A DNA stretch of 64,000 nucleotides from Microcella alkaliphila. Its GTDB lineage: Bacteria; Actinomycetota; Actinomycetes; Actinomycetales; Microbacteriaceae. Made by a program: the position numbers and the translations under genes. Every line of letters starts with the position of its first letter. The first letter of the stretch is position 1. Below are positions 1 through 7,781 of the stretch, piece by piece. The notes below the pieces were generated by a model, which saw only the letters and a program-made list of their open reading frames with translations, was not told the DNA's origin and made no database searches. The DNA is taken from NCBI RefSeq assembly GCF_002355395.1, contig NZ_AP017315.1:868001-932000 (forward strand), read 5' to 3'.

Positions 1-1
1 C

Positions 2-379
2 GAGCGCGCCTCGAATGCGACGGAACAGCATCCCGGTCTGCATGTGAACCTCGCCGTCGGGTACGGCGGTCGCCGCGAGATCGTCGAGGCGGTGCGGCGC
101 ATCATTCAGGGGCACTCGGCGGGCGGGGGGTCCCTCGACGACCTGGCCGAGAAGGTCACCCCCGACCACATCGCCGAGCACCTGTACACGGGCGGGCAAC
201 CTGACCCCGACCTCGTGATCCGCACCTCCGGTGAACAGCGCCTCAGCGACTTCATGCTGTGGCAGAGCGCGCACAGCGAGTTCTACTTCGTCGAGGCCCT
301 CGGGCCCGATCTGCGTGAGGTCGACTTCCTGCGCGCGCTGCGCGACTTTTCGAGGCGCCAGCGGCGCTTTGGACAGTGA
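2..379 (+). CDS. uppS: Isoprenyl transferase (undecaprenyl diphosphate synthase type), C-terminal part
   Basis: The reading frame is open from the left edge, so only the C-terminal half, about 125 residues, is visible. Enzymes of this cis-prenyltransferase family add isopentenyl units to make polyprenyl diphosphate, the lipid carrier for cell-wall precursors. The visible part holds the family hallmarks: a GYGGRREI segment, then DLVIRTSGEQRLSDF, whose Arg and Ser bind the pyrophosphate, and SEFYFVEALGPDLREVDF near the end. The stop is followed 47 bases later by the start of the aminotransferase-like gene on the same strand. The family call is secure. Whether the product is C50 decaprenyl or C55 undecaprenyl diphosphate cannot be read from this fragment. 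Confidence 0.95.
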   Translation, partial: ERASNATEQHPGLHVNLAVGYGGRREIVEAVRRIIQGHSAGGGSLDDLAEKVTPDHIAEHLYTGGQPDPDLVIRTSGEQRLSDFMLWQSAHSEFYFVEALGPDLREVDFLRALRDFSRRQRRFGQ

Positions 380-426
380 CGAGCACACGAGAAGTCTCAC
401 TGCACACCCCAACGAAAGGCGACACG

Positions 427-1557
427 ATGCCGACGCTCGATGAGTACGCTGCCGAGTTCACCGACGAACCCGGCTACCTCGACTTCGCCACGGTGGCTCC
501 GATCGGCGAGGCAGCTATGGGCGAGGAGCGGGCGCAGTCCCTGTTGTTGTCGAACGCCCGCTTCGGCTCGCTGACGGCGATCGTCGACCAGGAAGACCGG
601 GTGGATGCGGCCATCGCCGCCCTGCTCGACATCGAACCCGAACAGGTCGTCTTCCAGCCGTCGACGTCCCAGGCGCTCATGCACGTCGCGTTCGGGCTCA
701 CCGGTGGCATCGCCCTGTCGACGAGCGAGCATCCGGCGACCTCGTACGCGGTCGCTCGGGCCTCCGACGCTCTGGGCGTGCTGCAGGCCACCCGCTTCAC
801 CCCCGACCACGAGCGGGTGACCCCTGCATCGATCGCGGATGCCCTCACCGGCTCCATCGCGGCCGTCGCGGTCAGCGCCGTCGACGACCGAACGGGGCAC
901 CTCGTCGACCTCGACGGTATCCGCCAGGTGATTGGCGACCGGCTCCTCATCGTCGATGCGAGCCAGGCGCTCGGTGTCGTCGATGCGCCGTGGCAGGTGG
1001 CAGACGTTGTCGTTGGTACAGGTCGCACGTGGCTCCGGGCCGGCTACGGTACCGGCTTCCTCGCGCTCAGCGACCGCGCTGCCGAACAGCTCGTGCCGGT
1101 GTGGTCCGGCTGGCTGGCGGCGGCGGGCGACCACGGCGATGATCGCACCGATCAGGTCTCACCCCCAGTGAGCGGGGCGCGGGCGTACCGCGTCGGATAC
1201 GCCGACCCCACCGCCCAGGCGCGTTTGGCGGGCGCTGCGGAGGAGGTCGCCCTGGTCGGCGTCGGTGCGATCCGCGAGCGGGTGCTCGCGACGTGTGCTC
1301 AGATCATCGAGTTGGCCGACTTCGCAGGGCTCAGCGTGCTGTCGCCGCGCGACGACGCCGAGCGCGCGGGCATCGTCGTCATCGAGCCACCGCGCGGCGC
1401 GGTCACGGCGCTCACCGCGGCCCTGCACAACCACGGCATCACCGCCGCCAGGATCGGTGGGGCGGTGCGCCTGTCGGCCCACGTGTCCACGCGCGACGAC
1501 ACGCTCGACCTCCTGCGCCTCGCCTGTGCCGAGTTTCAGAACATGACGGTCGCGTGA
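427..1557 (+). CDS. Aminotransferase class V-like protein lacking the PLP-lysine
   Basis: This 376-residue protein has the fold pattern of class V PLP enzymes (SufS, EgtE and relatives). Visible elements are FQPSTSQALMHVAF (phosphate-binding region), STSEHPATSY, an Asp in LLIVDASQALG that would contact the pyridine nitrogen, and the GTGFLAL segment after the active-site loop. The loop that normally reads H-K-W-L or R-K-W-L reads GRTWLRAGYGTGF, so the Schiff-base lysine is a threonine (ACG codon near 1042). I chose the ATG at 427 because AAAGG lies about 9 bases upstream. A GTG at 376 would overlap uppS. The substrate is unknown. It may be an enzyme with altered chemistry or a non-catalytic homologue. 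Confidence 0.8.
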   Translation: MPTLDEYAAEFTDEPGYLDFATVAPIGEAAMGEERAQSLLLSNARFGSLTAIVDQEDRVDAAIAALLDIEPEQVVFQPSTSQALMHVAFGLTGGIALSTSEHPATSYAVARASDALGVLQATRFTPDHERVTPASIADALTGSIAAVAVSAVDDRTGHLVDLDGIRQVIGDRLLIVDASQALGVVDAPWQVADVVVGTGRTWLRAGYGTGFLALSDRAAEQLVPVWSGWLAAAGDHGDDRTDQVSPPVSGARAYRVGYADPTAQARLAGAAEEVALVGVGAIRERVLATCAQIIELADFAGLSVLSPRDDAERAGIVVIEPPRGAVTALTAALHNHGITAARIGGAVRLSAHVSTRDDTLDLLRLACAEFQNMTVA

Positions 1558-1730
1558 ACGCGCGCGTGTTCTCGCGTGTCGTTCCCGCGCATCCCTCGCG
1601 TCGGGCGTAGCGTCAGCGGCATCGGGCACCGCGCCCGATCGAGACGGCCGGACGCTCGTCTCGCGAGCCCCCGGCCGACCTCGTAGAACTGGTTCCGGGT
1701 GCGCCGGAGGTGCCCCGGGGATGGAGCACC

Positions 1731-3083
1731 GTGGCCGCGACTCGCACCTCTCGTTCCTCGTCCAACGCGACCGAGCAGAAGGCGGAGGTGGCGCAGCGGA
1801 CGTACGTGCTCGACACCTCGGTTCTGCTGAGCGACCCGAAGGCGATGTTCCGCTTTGCGGAACATGCCGTCGTGTTGCCGGTCGTCGTCATCGGCGAGCT
1901 GGAGGCTAAACGCCACGACCCCGAGATTGGGTACTTCGCCCGTCAGGCGCTGCGCAACCTCGATGAGCTGCGCATCACGCACGAGCGTCTCGACTTCCCC
2001 GTCGCCGTCGGCGACGAGGGCGGCAGCCTGCGCGTCGAGCTGAATCACTCCAACCAGTCAGTGCTGCCGAGCGGCTTGCAGCTCGGCGACAACGATTCGC
2101 GCATCCTCGCCGTAGCGATGAACCTCGCCGCAGAAGGGATGCACGTGACGGTCGTCTCGAAAGACCTCCCGATGCGTGTCAAAGCGTCATCGATCGGCCT
2201 CGCGGCCGAGGAGTACCGGCACGAGCTCGCCGTCGACTCCGGCTACACCGGAATGGCCGACGTCACCCTGTCGGCCGAGCAGATGGCCGACCTCTACGAC
2301 CGCGAGGTGGTGCGCTCGAACACGGTGCGCGAGCTGCCCGTCAACACCTCGCTCGTGATCCACTCCGACCGCGGCTCGGCGCTCGGCCGGGTCGTCGGCG
2401 ACGACGAGATCCAGCTCGTCCGCGGCGACCGCGACGTCTTCGGCCTGCACGGCCGCTCGGCCGAGCAGCGGCTCGCGATCGACCTGCTGATGGACCCCCA
2501 GGTGGGCATCGTATCGCTCGGCGGTCGAGCGGGTACCGGCAAGTCGGCGCTCGCGATGTGCGCGGGCCTCGAGGCGGTGCTCGAGCGTAACCAGCAGCGC
2601 AAGATCATGGTCTTCCGCCCGCTCTACGCGGTCGGCGGGCAAGAACTCGGCTACCTGCCGGGCGATGCGAGCGAGAAGATGAACCCGTGGGCGCAGGCCA
2701 CGTTCGACACCCTGTCGAGCGTCGTGTCACAGAACGTGCTCGACGAGGTCGTCGACCGCGGCCTGCTCGAGGTGCTGCCGCTGACGCACATTCGCGGACG
2801 CTCGCTGCACGACGCCTTCGTCATCGTCGACGAGGCGCAGTCCCTTGAGCGCAACGTTCTCTTGACCGTGCTGTCCCGCATCGGCCAGAACTCCAAGGTG
2901 GTGCTCACCCACGACGTCGCGCAGCGCGACAACCTCCGTGTGGGCCGCCACGACGGCGTCGCGAGCGTCATCGAAACGCTGAAGGGGCACGCGCTGTTCG
3001 GCCACATCACGCTCACCCGCAGCGAGCGCAGCGCCATCGCCGCGCTCGTCACCGACCTGCTGGAGGGCAACGAGCTCGCGTAG
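1731..3083 (+). CDS. PIN domain-PhoH family ATPase
   Basis: This protein of about 450 residues joins an N-terminal PIN nuclease domain (first acidic motif [11 protein letters not shown] around residue 30) to a C-terminal PhoH ATPase. The ATPase shows Walker [12 protein letters not shown], Walker [10 protein letters not shown], and a sensor-like [16 protein letters not shown]. Mycobacterial PhoH2 with this architecture is an RNA helicase and sequence-specific RNase. The same activity is inferred here. GTG 1731 is preferred because a purine-rich GGGGATGGAG precedes it; GTG 1710 is also possible. The gene stands alone downstream of the aminotransferase-like gene. No PhoAT-like antitoxin precedes it, although the 170 bases upstream are not coding. 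Confidence 0.92.
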   Translation: MAATRTSRSSSNATEQKAEVAQRTYVLDTSVLLSDPKAMFRFAEHAVVLPVVVIGELEAKRHDPEIGYFARQALRNLDELRITHERLDFPVAVGDEGGSLRVELNHSNQSVLPSGLQLGDNDSRILAVAMNLAAEGMHVTVVSKDLPMRVKASSIGLAAEEYRHELAVDSGYTGMADVTLSAEQMADLYDREVVRSNTVRELPVNTSLVIHSDRGSALGRVVGDDEIQLVRGDRDVFGLHGRSAEQRLAIDLLMDPQVGIVSLGGRAGTGKSALAMCAGLEAVLERNQQRKIMVFRPLYAVGGQELGYLPGDASEKMNPWAQATFDTLSSVVSQNVLDEVVDRGLLEVLPLTHIRGRSLHDAFVIVDEAQSLERNVLLTVLSRIGQNSKVVLTHDVAQRDNLRVGRHDGVASVIETLKGHALFGHITLTRSERSAIAALVTDLLEGNELA

Positions 3084-3138
3084 AGGCGCCGAGTCTGGGT
3101 GCCGCATCCCGATCCTGCTGAGGGCTCATCACGAGCGG

Positions 3139-3230
3139 TAGGGTGAGGGCGCGGGCCGGGGTGCGGACCGCGTGCGCTTCGGAACCGGTGGTGCGGATCG
3201 GAGAGCTGCTCGGCATCCCGGCCCGTTTTT
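3139..3230 (+). ncRNA. Candidate small structured RNA or long-loop terminator after phoH
   Basis: The bases 3152-3164 pair perfectly (one G-U) with 3213-3225, forming a 13-bp stem that closes about 48 bases. It is followed directly by five T residues at 3226-3230. A TAGGGT element at 3139-3144 sits where a -10 box would be if transcription began near 3151. This layout fits an independently transcribed RNA of about 80 nucleotides ending in its own terminator, or a terminator for the PhoH gene with an unusually large loop. I found no match to SRP RNA, tmRNA or 6C RNA signatures. Confidence 0.4.
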
Positions 3231-3273
3231 CGTGACCGCAGGGCCACGTTATTCGCGTCCGTCGCCGCGGTGA

Positions 3274-3546
3274 TTAGTTCGAGACCGAGTCGAGCAGCTC
3301 GCCCACCGTGTGCGCGCTCTCGAGAGGGTGCCGCAGCGGCCGGTCGCGCAGGATGCGGTACGTGTTCCGCCGTCCGTCGCGGAATTTTTCGAGGTAGCCG
3401 GCATCGACCAGCTCGCCGAGGATGCGCACGACCGCCCGCTCGGTGATGCCGACCTGCTCGGCGATGTCGCGCACGCGCAGGGATTCGTCGTCGGAGAGGC
3501 ACACGAGCACGTGTGCGTGATTGGTGAGAAACGTCCACTCCGACAC
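3274..3546 (-). CDS. Winged-helix transcriptional regulator divergent from dabB
   Basis: This 90-residue protein is a single winged helix-turn-helix domain. DIAEQVGITERAVVRILGEL is the recognition helix region and GYLEKFRDGRRNTYRI forms the wing, as in MarR/ArsR-like regulators. It lacks an obvious ligand or metal site. Start choice: GTG 3546 lies six bases after TACAGT (minus strand, 3558-3553), the spacing of a leaderless transcript. An ATG at 3576 would add ten residues. It is divergent from the inorganic carbon operon, so it probably controls that operon. This inference rests on position and on the palindrome in the shared promoter region. Confidence 0.8.
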   Translation of the reverse strand: MSEWTFLTNHAHVLVCLSDDESLRVRDIAEQVGITERAVVRILGELVDAGYLEKFRDGRRNTYRILRDRPLRHPLESAHTVGELLDSVSN

Positions 3547-3601
3547 CCCTCCACTGTAGGCGCGGGATGCACGCATCGTGGCGATTCTTTACGCGTCAGT
3601 C

Positions 3602-3629
3602 TTTACATGTAACAGATTGCCTGTATTGT
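3602..3629 (+). promoter_or_regulatory. dabB promoter with overlapping palindrome
   Basis: TTTACA at 3602-3607 and TATTGT at 3624-3629 are separated by 16 bases and resemble a housekeeping sigma promoter. A perfect 10-base palindrome, TTACATGTAA, at 3603-3612 overlaps the -35 box. The heptamer TCTTTAC also occurs upstream near 3585 and again near 3599. The arrangement suggests repression by a dimeric factor, most simply the divergent winged-helix protein. Confidence 0.55.
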
Positions 3630-3652
3630 GTGACGCGATAGGAGGTTCACGC

Positions 3653-4990
3653 ATGGTTCCCGATCTCAGCCTTACTGAGCTGGTGCGGCTTGATGCCGTC
3701 ACACTGCTGCTGCTCGCGCTCGTTCTCCTCGTCGCCCTCGCGGTGCTGCCCTACGCGCACCGCAGCCTGCGCGGAGACCGCCACGGCACATCCGTCACGG
3801 CGGCCCTCGCGCTCGTCTTCGTCGCGTCCGCCGCGCTCGTCGTGCTCGCCCCGCTGCCCGCCCAGGCGATCGCGTGGAGCACGGCGACCCTCGGCGTGAT
3901 TGCCGCGCTCGGTCTCGGCGGGGGAGCGTCGGCTACCCGGCGCCCCGCTACTTGGCTGATCGCCTCCGACGTGCTCGTCTGGGCCGCCGTCATCGTGGGG
4001 CCCGGCACCGCCGCCGCCATCCTTCTGGTGGGAGCGGCCATCATCCGCGCCGCCGGGGTTCCCGCCCACGGCTGGCTGCTCGATGCTCTACGCGCGCCGA
4101 CGCCCGTGAGTGCAGCACTGCACGGCGGTGTCGTGAACGGCGGCGCGATCCTGCTGATCCTGCAACTGCCGGCCATGAACGCCGGCGCCGCGCCGCTCAT
4201 CGTCGCGGCCGCCTTCGGGGCGCTCGCCATCGTCGTCGGTGGTGCCGGCCTTGCCGCCCGCCCCGACATCAAGGGCAAGCTCGTGCTGTCGACGGTGGCG
4301 CAGCTCGGCTTCACGCTGCTCTGCATCGGGCTGGGCTTAACGGTCGCGGCGCTGCTGCACCTCGTCGCACACGGCTGGTACAAGTCGTCCCGCTTCCTGT
4401 CCTCCGGTGACGGCGTCGACCGGCGTGCCCGCGAGCGCCGCGCTCCTGCCGCCCACCGTCGAGTCCTGCCGCGCGCGGGCGCCCCGCTCGGCGCAACCGT
4501 CGCCGCGGTCGCTGTCGTCGCCGGCGTGCTGGTCGCCTACCCCGGCGCGGTATCGCTCGGCGGCGCGGTCATCACCCTCATGATCGGTCTCGCCTTCGCC
4601 ACCGCGGCTGGCCGGCTCGTCGCCCACGCGGTCACGACCGGTGAGGCGCTCACGCGACTCGCCGCCTCTGCCGCCCTGTCGTTCGCCGCCGCTCTCGCCC
4701 TCGGCTCACTCACCCGGATGCTCGGCCCCGCCCTCGGCGCACCCCTCGCCACCCCGGCGGCATCCGTCGCGCTCGCCCTCGCCGCCGCCCTTGCGGTTCT
4801 TCTGCTGGCCGTCCTCCGACGGACGGCAGCGGGGGCGTCTTTCGAGCGCGCCGCTCTCGCGGCGGCGCTCGCCCTGGGTGCGGCACCGAGGACGCGACTC
4901 GCTCAGAGCCGCACGCGTGCCACAACGACAGCACCCTCCATATCGTCCGCAACCCAGCCCACCACCCACCGCCAGGAGGTCGCCGCGTGA
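3653..4990 (+). CDS. dabB: Inorganic carbon transporter membrane subunit DabB (NuoL-like)
   Basis: This integral membrane protein of about 445 residues belongs to the proton-translocating NuoL/MrpA-like family. Hydrophobic helices run along its length. The conserved core reads APTPVSAALHGGVVNGGA, followed by a KGKLVLSTVAQLGF helix and HLVAHGWYKSSRFL, which are typical of DabB. DabB forms the ion channel that couples a cation gradient to CO2 hydration by DabA. The ATG at 3653 has GGAGG seven bases upstream. Its stop overlaps the GTG of dabA (GTGA), so the two are translationally coupled. The central loop near residue 270 is Arg-rich and the C-terminal tail is Thr/Ser-rich, so the protein is somewhat shorter than many homologues. 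Confidence 0.9.
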   Translation: MVPDLSLTELVRLDAVTLLLLALVLLVALAVLPYAHRSLRGDRHGTSVTAALALVFVASAALVVLAPLPAQAIAWSTATLGVIAALGLGGGASATRRPATWLIASDVLVWAAVIVGPGTAAAILLVGAAIIRAAGVPAHGWLLDALRAPTPVSAALHGGVVNGGAILLILQLPAMNAGAAPLIVAAAFGALAIVVGGAGLAARPDIKGKLVLSTVAQLGFTLLCIGLGLTVAALLHLVAHGWYKSSRFLSSGDGVDRRARERRAPAAHRRVLPRAGAPLGATVAAVAVVAGVLVAYPGAVSLGGAVITLMIGLAFATAAGRLVAHAVTTGEALTRLAASAALSFAAALALGSLTRMLGPALGAPLATPAASVALALAAALAVLLLAVLRRTAAGASFERAALAAALALGAAPRTRLAQSRTRATTTAPSISSATQPTTHRQEVAA

Positions 4991-7443
4991 CCACGTCCAC
5001 TCCCGCACCCCGTGACGGCGCCGTGCTCAGCGCTCCGGCCGCCGTGACGGGCCCCAGCGCCGCCGACCTGCAGCGCGTGCGCGCCTTCGCCGACGTCGCC
5101 CTCGACGTGATCGGCGACTACTACGGCCTCGACGCCGCAGTCGCCGTCAACCCGCTGCTGCCCCGGCTCGCCGCCGGCTTCGGGGTCGCGGCGACGGAGG
5201 GGGCGGCCGCGGTCGGTGCCGCCGGCTCAATCGGCGAGGCAGGCTTTCGACAGCTGCTCCGCTCCGGACGGATCCGCCGCGCCGATCTGGCGGCGGCTCT
5301 GCGCAGGCGGGGCACATCCTCCGATGCGGGGGCGGGTGCGGACAGCGACGACGCGATCGTGGAAGCGTTCCTTGCCGCTGCCCCGAGCATCCCGGTCGCG
5401 CCCGATGTCGACCGGCTGACGGCCCGCGTCGACGACCGCCTCAGTCGTTTCGCGCGCAGCTGGTTCGCCGATGGTGAGGCGGCGTGGTCGGTGCGGGGCG
5501 GTGCCGGCTTCTACGGCGACTGGCGGGCGCTCGCCCTCGTCGACCCGACGCTGCGTCCCCGCGCCCGGCGCTTGCTGCGGGAGCTGCCGGAGCGCGCCGA
5601 TGGCGTTATCGCCCGCCACCTCGCCGGCCGACGCCTCGACTACACGGACGCACTCGAGCTGCTCGGCCGGCACCTCGCCCGCACGTCCGGGTGGACGTCG
5701 GCGCTGCGCCGCCGCTCGAGCGTCGAGCGCGACATCGACGCGGTCGAGTTCCTCGCCGTGCGCCTCGCACTGACGACGATCCTCGGGGCGCCCGACCCGG
5801 CCGCCCCCGCCGCGCCCGAGTTGACGGCCGAGCGCCTGCTCGTCTGGCAGGAGGCCGCCGAAGCCGCCACGCACGACGCCCTGTTGCGCGCCGTGCGCCT
5901 TCCCGCGCGGCGCGGCGTGGCCGGTGCCGGCGACGAGATCCGCACCCCCGAGGCCGCTCACATCGTCTGCTGCATCGACGTGCGCAGCGAGGGCCTCCGC
6001 CGCCACATCGAGGCGGTCGGCCCCTACGGGACGAGCGGATTCGCCGGCTTCTTCGGCGTGGCCGCCCGCGTCACCCCGCTGGGAGCGGGCGCCGGACTCG
6101 ACTCGTGCCCGGTGCTGCTGTCGCCGCGGCACGCGATCGACGAGCGCCCTCGCCCGGGCGCGGCACCGCGCGCGCGAACGGCCCTGGACCGCTTCCGCTC
6201 GGGCCTCGCCTGGCGCGGTTCGCTGCGGGCCCCCGAGCGTTCCGTCGGCTCGGCGCTCGGCTGGGCGGAACTCAGCGGCTGGATGCTCGGCCCGCTCGCC
6301 GCGCTCCGCTCGGTCGCGCCCGGCGCGCTCGGCGAGGCCACGCGCCCCGACGAGTTGCGCTCGGCGCCTCCGACGCTGTTCGACCTCGACTCGGCGATGT
6401 CGGTCGATGAGCAGGTTCTGACGGCTGAGAACATCCTCACCACGATGGGCATGACCCGCGACTTCGCACCCGTCGTGCTACTCCTCGGGCACGGGGCGAC
6501 GACCACGAACTCGCCGTTCCGCACTGCGCTCGACTGTGGCGCGTGCGGCGGGCACCGCGGCGCGAGCAACGCCCGCATCGCGGCGGCCCTGCTCAACGCG
6601 CCCACTGTGCGTGAGGGGCTCGCTGCCCGCGGCATCACGATCGACGACACGACGATCTTCCTCGGCGGCGAGCACGACACGGTCACCGACCGCGTCACCG
6701 TTCACGACACGCACGCCCTCAGCGGGCGGCACCAGCTCACCGTCAGCGCGCTGCGCGCCGACCTCGCCGTGGCGGGAAAGCGACTGCGCCGCGAGCGACT
6801 CGCCGATCTGCCGGGCGGGCGCCGGGCGGGTGCCGAGGCCGAGGTTGAGCGGCGCGCCGCAGACTGGGCCCAGGTCTTCCCCGAGTGGGGTCTCGCCCGC
6901 AACGCCGCGATCATCATCGGTCCGCGTGACCTCACCCGCGGAGTCGATCTCGGTCGTCGCACGTTCCTGCACAGCTACGACCCGGAGACCGACTCCGAGG
7001 GCGTCGCGCTCACCACGATCCTGACCGCCCCGCTCGTCGTTGCCCACTGGATCAACGCCCAGTACTACTTCTCGACCGTCGACCCCGAGGTCTTCGGCGC
7101 GGGCAGCAAGACCGTACACAATCTCGTTGGCGGCCTCGGCGTGCTCACTGGCCCCGACGGCGACCTGCGCATCGGACTTCCCCAGCAGTCCGTGATGACC
7201 CGGGAGGGCCACCACCACGAGCCGGTGCGCCTCCTCGCCATCGTGGATGCGCCGCTCGCACGCATTGACCGCATCATCGAGCGCCACGACATCGTTCGCG
7301 ACCTGGTTGTCGGCGAGTGGGTGCGCCTTGTCGCCCCCGCGACAGACGGCCACGGCTGGGTCGAGCGCCGCGCCGATGGCTGGCATCCACGCATCCCGAC
7401 CGACAACACTGATCAGACGACCGACACGAAGGAGGCGGCATGA
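4987..7443 (+). CDS. dabA: Inorganic carbon uptake subunit DabA (DUF2309)
   Basis: This 818-residue protein is the DabA/UPF0753 family, a carbonic anhydrase-like zinc protein that hydrates CO2 to bicarbonate in one direction at the inner face of the membrane. All four residues that bind zinc or act in catalysis in the characterised Halothiobacillus protein have counterparts with the same spacing: C329 and D331 in CCIDVRSEG, H502 in LGHGATTTNSPF, and C517 in DCGACGG. An AGGAGG ribosome site precedes the GTG start inside the end of dabB. The product acts as a DabAB complex. Finding it in a probable heterotroph suggests supply of bicarbonate for carboxylases rather than carbon fixation. Confidence 0.93.
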   Translation: MTTSTPAPRDGAVLSAPAAVTGPSAADLQRVRAFADVALDVIGDYYGLDAAVAVNPLLPRLAAGFGVAATEGAAAVGAAGSIGEAGFRQLLRSGRIRRADLAAALRRRGTSSDAGAGADSDDAIVEAFLAAAPSIPVAPDVDRLTARVDDRLSRFARSWFADGEAAWSVRGGAGFYGDWRALALVDPTLRPRARRLLRELPERADGVIARHLAGRRLDYTDALELLGRHLARTSGWTSALRRRSSVERDIDAVEFLAVRLALTTILGAPDPAAPAAPELTAERLLVWQEAAEAATHDALLRAVRLPARRGVAGAGDEIRTPEAAHIVCCIDVRSEGLRRHIEAVGPYGTSGFAGFFGVAARVTPLGAGAGLDSCPVLLSPRHAIDERPRPGAAPRARTALDRFRSGLAWRGSLRAPERSVGSALGWAELSGWMLGPLAALRSVAPGALGEATRPDELRSAPPTLFDLDSAMSVDEQVLTAENILTTMGMTRDFAPVVLLLGHGATTTNSPFRTALDCGACGGHRGASNARIAAALLNAPTVREGLAARGITIDDTTIFLGGEHDTVTDRVTVHDTHALSGRHQLTVSALRADLAVAGKRLRRERLADLPGGRRAGAEAEVERRAADWAQVFPEWGLARNAAIIIGPRDLTRGVDLGRRTFLHSYDPETDSEGVALTTILTAPLVVAHWINAQYYFSTVDPEVFGAGSKTVHNLVGGLGVLTGPDGDLRIGLPQQSVMTREGHHHEPVRLLAIVDAPLARIDRIIERHDIVRDLVVGEWVRLVAPATDGHGWVERRADGWHPRIPTDNTDQTTDTKEAA

Positions 7444-7763
7444 CCGTCGAAGGACTCTCTCCCATGACCAAGGTCGAGGTGGTGGTGCGCTCGACCGACG
7501 CCGACGCCGTCTCGCGCCAGATCGTCAGCGCGGGCGCAACCGGCTACACGAGCCTGCCCGGTGTGACCGGACTCGGGCACCACGGAGCCCACGACGGGCG
7601 TGCTCTCTTCAACGACCAGGATGCTCTCACGCTGACGATCACGGTCGTTCCCGACGACCGCGCCCCCGCTCTGATCGCGGGCCTGCGCGAACTGCTCGAG
7701 CGGCGGCCCGGCGTGATGTTCGTCTCGACCGTGTCGGTGAGCCGCCCCCACTACTTCCAGTAG
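7440..7763 (+). CDS. PII-like small protein of the dab operon
   Basis: This 107-residue protein has the alternating beta-alpha-beta pattern of the PII/GlnB-like fold: KVEVVVRSTDADAVSRQI, a short loop with GVTGLGHHGAHDGRALF at the T-loop position, then LTLTITVVPDD and a helix-strand ending in VSTVSVSRP. PII-like proteins are known beside bicarbonate transporters, where they bind nucleotides and gate transport. The same role for DabAB is inferred. Its ATG overlaps the dabA stop (ATGA) and a GGAGG lies upstream, so it is the third gene of the operon. There is no uridylylation tyrosine as in GlnB. It could also be a diverged DUF3240-type protein. Confidence 0.65.
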   Translation: MTVEGLSPMTKVEVVVRSTDADAVSRQIVSAGATGYTSLPGVTGLGHHGAHDGRALFNDQDALTLTITVVPDDRAPALIAGLRELLERRPGVMFVSTVSVSRPHYFQ

Positions 7764-7778
7764 GGGCGGCTAGGCCGC
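7741..7778. terminator. Hairpins between the convergent dab operon and fumC
   Basis: GCCGCCCC at 7741-7748 pairs with GGGGCGGC at 7763-7770, with a further ACT/AGT pairing inside. An alternative hairpin, GCGGC-TAG-GCCGC, lies at 7766-7778. There is no T-run, as is common in high-GC actinobacteria. The site overlaps the end of the PII-like gene and lies just before the fumC stop on the other strand, so it may serve both. Confidence 0.45.
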
Positions 7779-7781
7779 AGG

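Noticed and set aside
1558..1730. Possible antitoxin ORF upstream of the PIN-PhoH gene
   Set aside because: The 170-base gap has no plausible frame; the short frames lack start signals and residue patterns of known antitoxins.
2651..3538. Minus-strand frame over PhoH and the winged-helix gene
   Set aside because: It covers the PhoH coding region in reverse and the regulator in a wrong frame.
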